From assembly GCF_000014065.1 (NCBI RefSeq), contig NC_008044.1:519501-583500 (forward strand): a stretch of DNA of 64,000 bases. The letters run 5' to 3'. A program made the translations under genes and the position numbers. Source of the DNA: Ruegeria sp. TM1040 (GTDB lineage Bacteria; Pseudomonadota; Alphaproteobacteria; Rhodobacterales; Rhodobacteraceae). Below are positions 18,514 through 29,499 of the stretch, in pieces. Numbering within the stretch: position 1 is the first letter of the stretch; every line of letters starts with the position of its first letter. Below the pieces are notes generated by a model, which saw only the letters and a list, made by a program, of their open reading frames with translations, was not told where the DNA came from and made no database searches.

Positions 18514-19653
18514 ATGTTCGACACGACGCATATCGAAGAGGCCATCGCCCTGCGCCATGACCTTCATCGCCACCCAGAGTTGGGGTTCGAAGAGCATCGC
18601 ACCTCCGAGATCATCGCGGGCCTTTTGCACGGCTGGGGCTGGCGTGTGCATCGTGGTCTCGCAGGGACAGGGGTTGTTGCGCAGATGGGGCAGGGGGAAC
18701 CGGTCATAGGTCTGCGCGCCGATATTGATGCATTGCCGATGGAGGAGGCTACAGGGCTGGCCTATGCCTCGGGGACGCCCGGCAAGATGCATGCCTGCGG
18801 TCATGATGGTCACACCGCGATGTTGCTGCTGGCTGCGCGCAAGATCGCCGAAGAGGGCGTGGCCACAGGCACGGTAACGCTGATCTTCCAACCCGCAGAG
18901 GAGAATGATGGCGGCGCACGGGTCATGATTGAACAGGGGCTGTTTCGCGAGTTTCCGGTCGATCAGGTCTATGGCATTCACAACTGGCCGGGGCTCGCGC
19001 CAGGGCGCATGGTGGCGCGTGACGACAAGATGATGGCGGCCTTTGCCGTCTTTGAGATCGAGGTTGCCGGGCAGGGTGGGCATGGCGCAATGCCGGAGCA
19101 ATCGGATGGGGTCATCGCGGCTGCAGCGGCGATGGCGTCGACGTTGCAGGAAATTCCTGCCCGCGCTTTGTCGCCGCTGGAGCCGGGCGTGGTCTCGGTG
19201 ACGCAGATCCATTCCGGATCGGCGTGGAATGTCTGCCCTGACCGTGCGGTCTTGCGCGGGACCGCGCGCTGGTTCGATCCCGCTGCTGGCGATACGATTG
19301 AGGCCCGTCTGACACAGGTGGCGAACGCCTGCGCCGCCGCACAGGGGTGCAGCGCGCGTATTGATTACCAGCGTCGCTATCCCGCGACGATCAACTCTGC
19401 TGTCGAGGCCGCTGCGGCGCGCGCGGTGGCCGCCGAGATGGGGCTTGAGACAGCCAATGTGGCACCGAGCATGGCATCAGAGGATTTTGCCTTTATGCTC
19501 AACGAGGTGTCCGGCGCCTATATCTGGCTTGGAGCGGCGCGCGACGGAGAAAATCCGGGTCTGCACTCAGCCAAATTTGATTTCAATGATGCCGTGCTCC
19601 CAGTCGGGGCCGAGTTCTGGGTGCGGCTGGCCCGCCGCCAGCTGGCGACCTGA
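18514..19653 (+). CDS. M20 family amidohydrolase (hippurate/N-acyl amino acid hydrolase type)
   Basis: A 379-residue M20D metallopeptidase that removes an acyl group from an amino acid or related amine. The start is ATG 18514 with GAGAGAG upstream; a TTG four codons earlier is less likely. Metal-site residues are seen in MHACGHDGHTAMLL (C95, H97), FQPAEEND (E129/E130) and YGIHNWPGL (His). The dimerisation domain shows VAGQGGHGAMPEQS, and the last metal His is in GLHSAKFDFND. The stop overlaps the lysR start by one base. The family is certain; the substrate is not. Confidence 0.92.
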   Translation: MFDTTHIEEAIALRHDLHRHPELGFEEHRTSEIIAGLLHGWGWRVHRGLAGTGVVAQMGQGEPVIGLRADIDALPMEEATGLAYASGTPGKMHACGHDGHTAMLLLAARKIAEEGVATGTVTLIFQPAEENDGGARVMIEQGLFREFPVDQVYGIHNWPGLAPGRMVARDDKMMAAFAVFEIEVAGQGGHGAMPEQSDGVIAAAAAMASTLQEIPARALSPLEPGVVSVTQIHSGSAWNVCPDRAVLRGTARWFDPAAGDTIEARLTQVANACAAAQGCSARIDYQRRYPATINSAVEAAAARAVAAEMGLETANVAPSMASEDFAFMLNEVSGAYIWLGAARDGENPGLHSAKFDFNDAVLPVGAEFWVRLARRQLAT

Positions 19654-20561
19654 TGGACGCGCTTGAGACAAAGTTCCTGCGCGAGTTTCTCGCGGTGGCG
19701 CATGAAGGTTCGATCCGGCGCGCGGCAGACCGGCTCAACGTGGTGCCTTCTGCAATTTCGCGCAAGATTGCCGAGGCCGAGGCGCGGCTCGGGGTCACGC
19801 TGTTTGAACGCAGCTCCAAGGGGGTTGTCCTCACCGAGGCCGGGGAACTCTTGCGCGAGCACGCGCAACACATGCGGGACGAGCAGACCTACCTGCTGGA
19901 TCAGATCGGCCATTTTCGCGACGGGCGCAGCCAGATCGTGCGTATTGCAACAGGCGAGGGGTTTGCCGCTGACCTGATGGGCAAGGGGCTGTTGGGGCTG
20001 ACGCGCGCGCATCCCGAGCTTCGGTTTATTGTCGACCACGCGGGCACGGATGAGATCCAGCGCAAGGTCATCGAGGGTGAAAGCGACATCGGCATTGCCT
20101 ATAACCCCCTGATCACAGACGCGACCCGATCACTGGCCCAAGCGCGGCAATCGCTCTGTGTGATCGCCCCGACGCACTCGCCTTTGGCCCAGCGAAAGAG
20201 CGTGACCCTTGCCGAGGTGCTGGAGCATCCGGTGGCGATGCTCAATGCCGGCTATGCCATCCGGCATCTGGTCGGGCAGGCAGCTGCGGACCGGGGGTTG
20301 GCGCTGCGGGTACAGGCGGAGATGGCCTCGATCCCGTTGCTGATCCACTATGTCTGCGCGGGGGTCGGGATCAGCTTTCTGCCGCGCTTTTGCGCCACCA
20401 GTCAGGCTGAACGCGGCGATCTGGCGGTACTCGACATCGAAGAATCCTCGCTGCAGCAGGTCAGCACCCATCTGATGGTGCGCGCGCGCCGACGCCTGCC
20501 AAAGTCGGTGGCATTGGTGGCACGATATCTCGCCGAGAATATGCAGGCCTTTCGCGACTGA
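19653..20561 (+). CDS. LysR family transcriptional regulator
   Basis: A 302-residue LTTR with an N-terminal winged helix (LREFLAVAHEGSIRRAADRL, VVPSAISRKIAEAEARLGV) and a periplasmic-binding-like C-terminal effector domain. Unusually for LTTRs it is not divergent but sits inside the operon, its start overlapping the M20 stop. The 15-base inverted repeat starting two bases after its stop contains a T-N11-A core and is a candidate operator for the downstream dehydrogenase genes. Confidence 0.93.
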   Translation: MDALETKFLREFLAVAHEGSIRRAADRLNVVPSAISRKIAEAEARLGVTLFERSSKGVVLTEAGELLREHAQHMRDEQTYLLDQIGHFRDGRSQIVRIATGEGFAADLMGKGLLGLTRAHPELRFIVDHAGTDEIQRKVIEGESDIGIAYNPLITDATRSLAQARQSLCVIAPTHSPLAQRKSVTLAEVLEHPVAMLNAGYAIRHLVGQAAADRGLALRVQAEMASIPLLIHYVCAGVGISFLPRFCATSQAERGDLAVLDIEESSLQQVSTHLMVRARRRLPKSVALVARYLAENMQAFRD

Positions 20562-20562
20562 C

Positions 20563-20599
20563 CGCACAATGCGTTGCTATGATGGCAACGCATTGTGCG
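20563..20599. promoter_or_regulatory. 15-base inverted repeat between lysR and the dehydrogenase gene
   Basis: A perfect inverted repeat: CGCACAATGCGTTGC (20563-20577), seven-base spacer TATGATG, GCAACGCATTGTGCG (20585-20599). It contains TTGC-N7-GCAA, which fits the LysR-type T-N11-A rule. It could instead be a strong transcription-stopping hairpin, but no T-run follows. The gap to the next start (20685) is long enough for a promoter. Confidence 0.6.
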
Positions 20600-20684
20600 C
20601 AAACGACCATCTTCCTGAGATCACCCTAGCTGCGGTTTCCTGATGTAAAGCGCCCAAGGTGGGGCGGTGCAGCAGGGAACACAG

Positions 20685-21599
20685 ATGGTAGCAACACAGA
20701 ACAAACGGGCCGGGGTGATCGGCCTCGGTGCAATGGGATTGGGCATGGCGCGCAGTCTCTTGAAGGCGGGTTTTGCCGTGTCTGGATATGACCCGGCAGA
20801 GACCGCTCGCGAAAACGCGGCGGCGGCGGGTGTTTGGCTCACCGCTGACACGGATGCTGTCTTTGCCGACTGCGATGTGATCGTGCTCTCCCTGCCGACC
20901 GCGCAGCATGTACTCGCTGTTGTGCAAGCGGCTCAGGCTGCGGGACATTTGGCGCAGACTGGCGCTGCGCGGGTGATCGTGGACACCTCCACCTCCGAGG
21001 CCGCGACGAGCCGGACTCTCGCCGCAGAGCTCTCAGCCCTAGGGCACGGCTTTCTGGACGCCCCTGTGAGCGGAGGTCCAGCCGGGGCGGCCTCGGGACA
21101 GCTTTCGGTGATGCTCGGCGGCGAGACGCAGTGGCTTGAGGCCGCGCGCCCGGCGCTGGAGGCCATGGCTGCAAAGATCCTGCATGTCGGCCCGAGTGGG
21201 GCAGGCAACGTGGCCAAGCTCGTGAACAATATGTTGGTTGCAAATCATATGGTGACCACCCTTGAGGCGCTGCGTTTGGGCGAAGCGGCGGGTGTGGCCG
21301 CAAAAGAGATGCTCGAAGTGGTGAATTCCGCGACCGGACGCAGCGCGATTTCGGAGGTTCACTATCCCAACTGGGTGTTGCCGCGAAGCTTTGACAGCGG
21401 GTTCTCTGCAGGGCTGATGCGCAAGGATCTTCGTCTCGCACGTGCGCTGGCGGCAGAGGTCTCTGTGGCGACCCCGATGGCTGACCGCGTCGCCGAGCTC
21501 TGGGCTGAAACCCAATCGGGCCTGAGCGATAGCGATGATTTTATGCGCATGGGGGACCCGCAAGTCGATCGCCTGAGCGCCAAGGAGGAACAGGCATGA
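20685..21599 (+). CDS. NAD(P)-dependent 3-hydroxyisobutyrate dehydrogenase-family oxidoreductase
   Basis: A 304-residue beta-hydroxyacid dehydrogenase. The Rossmann nucleotide site is VIGLGAMGLGMARSLLKAG (GLGAMG at 13-18), the substrate loop is DAPVSGGPAGAASGQLSVML, and the catalytic Lys lies in NVAKLVNNMLVANHM (about K178). ATG 20685 is chosen over a GTG six codons upstream because GCAGGGA precedes it. The stop overlaps the aldehyde dehydrogenase start as ATGA, suggesting a two-step oxidation of a 3-hydroxy acid to its semialdehyde and then to an acid or acyl compound. Confidence 0.9.
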   Translation: MVATQNKRAGVIGLGAMGLGMARSLLKAGFAVSGYDPAETARENAAAAGVWLTADTDAVFADCDVIVLSLPTAQHVLAVVQAAQAAGHLAQTGAARVIVDTSTSEAATSRTLAAELSALGHGFLDAPVSGGPAGAASGQLSVMLGGETQWLEAARPALEAMAAKILHVGPSGAGNVAKLVNNMLVANHMVTTLEALRLGEAAGVAAKEMLEVVNSATGRSAISEVHYPNWVLPRSFDSGFSAGLMRKDLRLARALAAEVSVATPMADRVAELWAETQSGLSDSDDFMRMGDPQVDRLSAKEEQA

Positions 21600-23131
21600 C
21601 AAAAGAAATGATCGACATCACGGGCCGTGTGGCGACCCTGTTGCGCGACCTCACAGGCACGTCGGAGGTCCGCTCATATGTCGGGGGGGAACTGGTTCAG
21701 GGGAGCGGCGCTGAACTGGAGCTTACCGATCCGGCCAGCGGAGTGGTCTTTGCCCGGTATCGCGATGCAGGTCCCGATGTGGTTGCGCGTGCGGCAGAGG
21801 CCGCGCAGGTGGCACAGAAAATCTGGTATGCCAAAACCGCGTCAGAGCGTGGGCGCATCCTCTTTGAGATCGGGCGCCAGATCCGCCAGCATGCCGCCGC
21901 GCTCTCGGAGCTTGAGGCGTTGTCGTCAGGCCGTCCCATGCGAGACACAGGCGGTGAGCCTGCCCGAATGGCGGAGATGTTTGAATACTATGCAGGCTGG
22001 TGTGACAAGATCACCGGTGATGTGATCCCGGTGCCTTCGAGCCATTTGAACTACACTCGCCAGGAACCGCTCGGCGTGGTGGCGCAGATCACGCCCTGGA
22101 ACGCTCCACTCTTTACCTGTTGCTGGCAGGTGGCGCCCGCGATCTGCGCGGGCAATGCGGTCATGATCAAGCCGTCGGAACTGACGCCGCTTACTTCGGT
22201 GGTGATCGGGATCTTGTGTGAAAAAGCGGGCGCTCCCAAGGGATTGGTCAATGTGATCGCGGGGGATGGGCCCGGGTCGGGGCAAGCGATGATCGCGCAC
22301 CCGGAGACCGCGCTTGTGGTCTTTGTTGGGTCGGCAGAAGCAGGCAGCAAGATCGCCGCCGCGGCTGCTAAACGCCTGATCCCTTCAGTGTTGGAACTTG
22401 GTGGCAAGTCCGCCAATATCGTTTTTGACGACGCCGATATTGACCGCGCCGTGGTGGGCGCGCAGGCAGCGATCTTTGCCTCTTGTGGCCAAAGTTGCGT
22501 GGCGGGGTCACGCCTCTTGGTGCATCGCTCCGTACAGACTGAGGTGGTGGAGAAACTCTCTGCTGCTGCAGCGCGTATCCCCGTGGGTGACCCGATGGAT
22601 CCTGCGACACAGGTCGGGCCCGTCAACAACCTGCGCCAATGGAACAAGATAGACACAATGGTCCAAGCCGCGACCCGTGCCGGGGCCAGTGTCGCCAGCG
22701 GTGGTGGCAAGCCTGCAGCGCTCGCGGCATCGGGCGGGTTCTTTTACGCGCCTACGGTGCTAGATGCAGTCACGCCGCAGATGGAGATCGCCAATGAGGA
22801 AGTCTTTGGCCCGGTGGTTTCGGTGCTGCCCTTCGACGATGAGGAGGAGGCCATTCAGCTTGCGAATGCGACACCCTATGGCTTGGCCGGGGCGGTCTGG
22901 ACCCGAGACGTGGGGCGGGCACACCGGGTCGCGGGCGCTGTACGCGCGGGCACCTTCTGGATCAACAGCTACAAGACCATCAATGTGATGTCGCCTTTTG
23001 GCGGGTTCGGGCGCTCTGGCTATGGACGTTCCTCCGGGCGCGAGGCGCTCTCGGCTTACACGCAGACCAAATCCGTATGGGTCGAAACAGCTGAAAACCC
23101 GGCCCAAGGCTTTGGCTACGCGCCGGGCTGA
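21596..23131 (+). CDS. NAD(P)+-dependent aldehyde dehydrogenase
   Basis: A 511-residue member of the non-CoA aldehyde dehydrogenase superfamily. Conserved sites are TPWNAPLF, the nucleotide-binding KPSELTPL, the general base in LELGGKSAN (about E267), the catalytic Cys in GQSCVAGSR (C301) and EEVFGPVVSVLPF. It begins inside the stop of the hydroxyacid dehydrogenase gene, so the two enzymes probably act in series. The substrate cannot be predicted from sequence alone. Confidence 0.92.
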   Translation: MTKEMIDITGRVATLLRDLTGTSEVRSYVGGELVQGSGAELELTDPASGVVFARYRDAGPDVVARAAEAAQVAQKIWYAKTASERGRILFEIGRQIRQHAAALSELEALSSGRPMRDTGGEPARMAEMFEYYAGWCDKITGDVIPVPSSHLNYTRQEPLGVVAQITPWNAPLFTCCWQVAPAICAGNAVMIKPSELTPLTSVVIGILCEKAGAPKGLVNVIAGDGPGSGQAMIAHPETALVVFVGSAEAGSKIAAAAAKRLIPSVLELGGKSANIVFDDADIDRAVVGAQAAIFASCGQSCVAGSRLLVHRSVQTEVVEKLSAAAARIPVGDPMDPATQVGPVNNLRQWNKIDTMVQAATRAGASVASGGGKPAALAASGGFFYAPTVLDAVTPQMEIANEEVFGPVVSVLPFDDEEEAIQLANATPYGLAGAVWTRDVGRAHRVAGAVRAGTFWINSYKTINVMSPFGGFGRSGYGRSSGREALSAYTQTKSVWVETAENPAQGFGYAPG

Positions 23132-23251
23132 CGCCAAAGCTCATCGCTCCCCCCAGACAGTTCATCGGCACCCGCCTTGCAAGGGGGCCGTTGCTAAATT
23201 CACGCGCCTCTGAGAGTGCGGGCGCAGATCGAAATGACAGGAAGTATATTC

Positions 23252-24073
23252 ATGAATATCAAGCACATCGTCCTAGATTGGCGATTGCACCTGAGTGCGG
23301 TTGTCATCACGGTAGTCGCCGAGGCCATCGGCGTTGTCAAAGTTCCCATCGGCTTTGGAGCGATCCTGCTGCTGCCGTTGCTTTATGCTTTTGTGCTGGG
23401 GCTTTTGATCAACCCCAATGTCGTGGGTGCGGCAAAGGTCTGGATCTCGGATCGCAACGTGAAGGCTGCCTCTCCGATGATTGTGATCGCGATCATGCCC
23501 TTCATTGCCAAATTTGGCACCATTATCGGCCCCTCGATGGAGACCATCATTGCCGCCGGGCCAGCGCTGATCCTGCAGGAGCTTGGGAACCTCGCCACTA
23601 TCGTGCTCGCCTTTCCGGTGGCGGTGCTTGTGTTGCGCATGGGCCGAGAGTCGATTGGCGCCTGTTTCTCTGTCGCGCGCGAACCCAATATCGCGATCAT
23701 CGCGGATAAATACGGTCTCAAAAGCCAGGAGGGCGCTGGGGTCATGGGCGTCTATGTGATCGGCACGCTCTTTGGCACGTTCATCTTTGGCATTCTGGCG
23801 TCGATCCTCGCCACCACCGGGATGTTTTCCATTGAAGCGCTCGCCATGGCCTGCGGTATCGGCTCCGGGTCGATGATGGCGGCTTGTTCTGGTGCCCTCG
23901 CCAGTGCTGTGCCCGAAATGAAAGACCAGATCCTCGCGCTGGCGGGCGCCAGTAATGTACTGACCTACGCCACCGGCATGTATCTTTGTGTCTTCGTCGC
24001 ACTGCCGGTGACTGAAAAACTTTATGATTGGCTGGGTTCCAAAGAAACCACGGCCCCACAGGCGGGAGAATAA
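23252..24073 (+). CDS. DUF3100 integral membrane protein
   Basis: A 273-residue protein with about eight hydrophobic segments and few charges. The start is ATG 23252 with AGGAAG nine bases upstream. Conserved DUF3100 features include GFGAILLLPLLYAFVLGLL, FIAKFGTIIGPSMETI and GIGSGSMMAACSGALAS, a small-residue-rich segment near the C-terminal membrane helix reminiscent of a transport pore. It is followed two bases later by another membrane protein gene. The pair may be a two-component transporter for the product or substrate of the preceding enzymes. The transport role is inference. Confidence 0.85.
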   Translation: MNIKHIVLDWRLHLSAVVITVVAEAIGVVKVPIGFGAILLLPLLYAFVLGLLINPNVVGAAKVWISDRNVKAASPMIVIAIMPFIAKFGTIIGPSMETIIAAGPALILQELGNLATIVLAFPVAVLVLRMGRESIGACFSVAREPNIAIIADKYGLKSQEGAGVMGVYVIGTLFGTFIFGILASILATTGMFSIEALAMACGIGSGSMMAACSGALASAVPEMKDQILALAGASNVLTYATGMYLCVFVALPVTEKLYDWLGSKETTAPQAGE

Positions 24074-24075
24074 TC

Positions 24076-24552
24076 ATGAGCGAGACGCAGTTTTTCGAAG
24101 ATCCGACAGTTGAGCAGAAACTGGGCCTTGGCGTGCATGCTGCGGCGTTGATTGTCGTGTGCGTGGTGGTGCTCGTGGGCAATACCGTGGCCACTGACAA
24201 CAGCCTGCCCGACGGGCTGGTCGGGCTCATTGTGTTGTGGCTGATCTCTATGGTGGGGCTGACGCTGACCGAGATCGTCCCGTTCAAACTGCCTTCGGTG
24301 GCGTGGATTTCGCTTGTCGGCATCATTGCAACCTTGCCCTGGACCCCCGGCAGCGCCTGGGTGCTGGATAAGGTTGCGCATGTAAACTTCCTGACGCTCG
24401 CAACCCCGTGTTTGGCCTATGCGGGTATCGCGATTGCCAAACGCGAGATCGACATTGCCAAGACCTCGGGCTGGAAAATTGCGGTGGTTGCGGTTCTGGT
24501 GATGACAGGCACCTACGTGGGCTCGGCCGTCGTGGCGCAGATGTTCCTCTGA
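24076..24552 (+). CDS. Small integral membrane protein, partner of DUF3100
   Basis: A 158-residue protein with four to five hydrophobic helices (AAALIVVCVVVLVGNTVA, LVGLIVLWLISMVGLTLTEI, WISLVGIIATLPW, IAVVAVLVMTGTYVGSAV). The ATG at 24076 follows the DUF3100 stop by two bases and has GCGGGAGA upstream. I do not recognise a named family. The tight coupling suggests that it forms a complex with the DUF3100 protein. Confidence 0.8.
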   Translation: MSETQFFEDPTVEQKLGLGVHAAALIVVCVVVLVGNTVATDNSLPDGLVGLIVLWLISMVGLTLTEIVPFKLPSVAWISLVGIIATLPWTPGSAWVLDKVAHVNFLTLATPCLAYAGIAIAKREIDIAKTSGWKIAVVAVLVMTGTYVGSAVVAQMFL

Positions 24553-24649
24553 TCTCGTGCTCTCGCCCTTGTCTTGCCGGGTGCAAATCGGGCGGGGCAA
24601 GGGCGGATTGCTCTAGGGTGGCCTCACGTGCCACCGCACAGGAGACAAA

Positions 24650-24681
24650 AAAGCCGCCAGCGGGAACCCCGCGGCGGCTTT
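24650..24681 (-). terminator. Strong bidirectional terminator between the DUF3100 operon and nrdF
   Basis: AAAGCCGCC / GGCGGCTTT enclosing a second stem GCGGG / CCCGC with a three-base loop. On the minus strand it is followed by TTTTTTG, making it an excellent nrdF terminator. On the plus strand the tail is TTTCGTGTTTTG. A weaker hairpin for the plus-strand operon lies at 24564-24605 (CGCCCTTG / CAAGGGCG). Confidence 0.85.
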
Positions 24682-24702
24682 CGTGTTTTGAGGACCAGTC
24701 CC

Positions 24703-27894
<3,192 letters not shown>

Positions 27895-27913
<19 letters not shown>

Positions 27914-28317
27914 GTCTGCTGCTCCTGTGCCGCCCAGAACCGGGCGAGGCCCGCGCGCATGCGGGCGATGTCTGTTTCGGTTCCCGCCAACTCAAAGCGG
28001 TAAAGGACGGGGACATTGCATTTCTTGGCGATCACATCCCCCGCGAGGGCAAAGGTGTCACCAAAGTTGCGGTTGCCTCCGGCAATCACACCCCTGAGGA
28101 GGGCGCGATTGCGGCTGTTATTCAGAAATTTGATGACCGGTTTTGGCACTGCGCCCCGGCCTTCACCATCGGCAAAGGTTGGCGTCACCAACACATAGGG
28201 CGCATCTACTTCGGGGGAAGGCTCCGTCTGCGGCAGCCGCAGAGCCTCGAGCCCCAGTCGCTCCATCAAACGGGCCGTATTGCCCGAACGGGAGGAGTAA
28301 TAGACAAGCCCGACCAC
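27895..28317 (-). CDS. nrdI: Flavodoxin-like NrdI
   Basis: A 140-residue FMN protein that supplies oxidant to assemble the NrdF manganese-tyrosyl radical cofactor. FMN-binding loops are [36 protein letters not shown] and [14 protein letters not shown]. It starts 21 bases after nrdH and overlaps nrdE. Its presence confirms the class Ib assignment. Confidence 0.95.
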
Positions 28318-28338
28318 TTACCCGGTCACCTTTTACCT

Positions 28339-28560
28339 TTACGCCAACTGGCCGATCAAGTCAGGGCGAAAACCAGCCCAGTGCTCTTCGCCAGCGACCA
28401 CCACGGGTGCCTGACGATAGCCCAGACCCTGCACCATTTCCAGAGCAGCGGCATCTTCTGTCAGATCAACGAGGTCAAAAGAGATCCCTTTCGCCTCAAG
28501 AGCGCGGGTGGTGGCGGTGCACTGCACGCAGGCAGGTTTTGAATAGACAGTGATGCTCAT
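28339..28560 (-). CDS. nrdH: Glutaredoxin-like NrdH
   Basis: A 73-residue glutaredoxin-like, thioredoxin-reductase-dependent electron donor for NrdE. The redox site is KPACVQCTATTRAL (CxxC), and the specific NrdH tail is HWAGFRPDLIGQL. The start is ATG 28560 with GAGGGG upstream; an upstream in-frame ATG at 28617 would lie in the riboswitch leader. It is the first gene of the nrdHIEF operon. Confidence 0.95.
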   Translation of the reverse strand: MSITVYSKPACVQCTATTRALEAKGISFDLVDLTEDAAALEMVQGLGYRQAPVVVAGEEHWAGFRPDLIGQLA

Positions 28561-28674
28561 CTGCAAGATCCCCTCAGGTGTTGTCCTTCTGGGCGGAGAG
28601 GCCACGGCAGCCGACACCGGTTCCGGTGTCAGATGACGCGTCCGGGCCCACCGCCGCGGTCGTCGTGTGTCGTG

Positions 28675-28845
28675 CTCTGGCAGGTCTCCTGGCTTCGCGG
28701 CTCAAACGCCCCCTCCCGCCTTCCCAACGCAGCGATGCGTCAGTGGCACGGGCAGGGCTTGCCGCTTACAGTTGCGGGGGCAGCACCGGATTTTCACCAG
28801 TTTCCCTCTTCGCTTGCGAGTCGCCTCGAAAGAACCAAAGCAACA
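28675..28845 (-). ncRNA. Cobalamin riboswitch upstream of nrdHIEF
   Basis: Reading the minus strand, the conserved core appears in the right order: GGGAA (28802-28806), GGTGAAAATCCGG (28786-28798), the B12 box GCTGCCCCCGCAACTG (28769-28784), TAAGCGG, CCACTG, GGGAAGGCG, and the closing GCCAGGAGACC (28683-28693). This is a full-length class I adenosylcobalamin riboswitch. Between it and nrdH lies an expression-platform hairpin at 28613-28630 (GACACCGG / CCGGTGTC) without a T-run. Known riboswitches of this type repress B12-independent isozymes when B12 is plentiful, so the cell probably also has a B12-dependent class II reductase elsewhere. Confidence 0.95.
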
Positions 28846-28847
28846 CG

Positions 28848-28886
28848 ATATTGATGCAGATGCGCGAAATGGTCAATATATGGTGT
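28848..28886 (-). promoter_or_regulatory. nrdHIEF promoter with NrdR-like boxes
   Basis: On the minus strand TTGACC (28871-28876) and CAATAT (28848-28853) are 17 bases apart and form a plausible -35/-10 pair just upstream of the riboswitch. Overlapping the -35 is GGTCAATATATGGTGT (28871-28886, plus strand), a good match to the NrdR box ACACwATATATwGTGT. A weaker half-match starts with ACACGATAT at 28843. NrdR represses ribonucleotide reductase genes when dATP is high. Confidence 0.55.
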
Positions 28887-29098
28887 AGGGCGCGGTGGTT
28901 TTTGTTTTCCACAGGGCAGGGTGTTCGCCCGCGGTTTCTTTGTGGCTGCAATGTAAGGGGATCGGCAAATTCGCACACCCTTACCCCCATCTTTATCCAC
29001 AGTCTTGGATCAGACGGGCCGTGTGAAATTGTCGCGCAGCTGTGTCCTGCAAGACATACTGCATAGAAAGACGCCTCCGGCGCACGCCGCCCCGGTCC

Positions 29099-29473
29099 TC
29101 ACGCCCCGCGATTGCGAGAATGCTGATGGGCTCTGGCGAGTGGGGTGAGCCAGTGCTCGCGCCGGTCTGTCCATAGCTCATAGGTCGGCGTGAACTGGTT
29201 TGGCTGATCCATTGCTCCGAGATGGAGCTCCACCTCACCTTCGCTGCATGAATAGACCGATGATCCGCATCTCGGGCAAAAATGGCGGCCCTGATATTGT
29301 TGCGTCTGGCCGAATACTTCGACCGCCTCAGCCGGGTAAACCGCCGCGGCCCAGAACACCGCACCATGGTGCTTGCGACAATCCATGCAGTGACACAGGC
29401 CGACACCGATGGGGGACCCGGAGGCTCTGACGCGGATATCGCCGCACAGGCAGCTTGCAGTGACCTCGGACAT
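29099..29473 (-). CDS. GFA family protein (glutathione-dependent formaldehyde-activating enzyme-like)
   Basis: A 124-residue zinc-binding protein of the GFA/CENP-V fold (DUF636). Zinc-site Cys residues are SCLCGDIRV (CxC), LCHCMDCRKHHGAVF (CxxC arrangement) and FCPRCGSSVYSC. It starts 26 bases after the acr3 stop on the same strand, so it is probably the last gene of the arsenic operon. GFA proteins bind glutathione adducts of formaldehyde or are of unknown function. The role here could concern a thiol-arsenic adduct, but that is conjecture. Confidence 0.88.
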   Translation of the reverse strand: MSEVTASCLCGDIRVRASGSPIGVGLCHCMDCRKHHGAVFWAAAVYPAEAVEVFGQTQQYQGRHFCPRCGSSVYSCSEGEVELHLGAMDQPNQFTPTYELWTDRREHWLTPLARAHQHSRNRGA

Positions 29474-29499
29474 GGTGGACCTCCTCAGCGCATGAGGGC

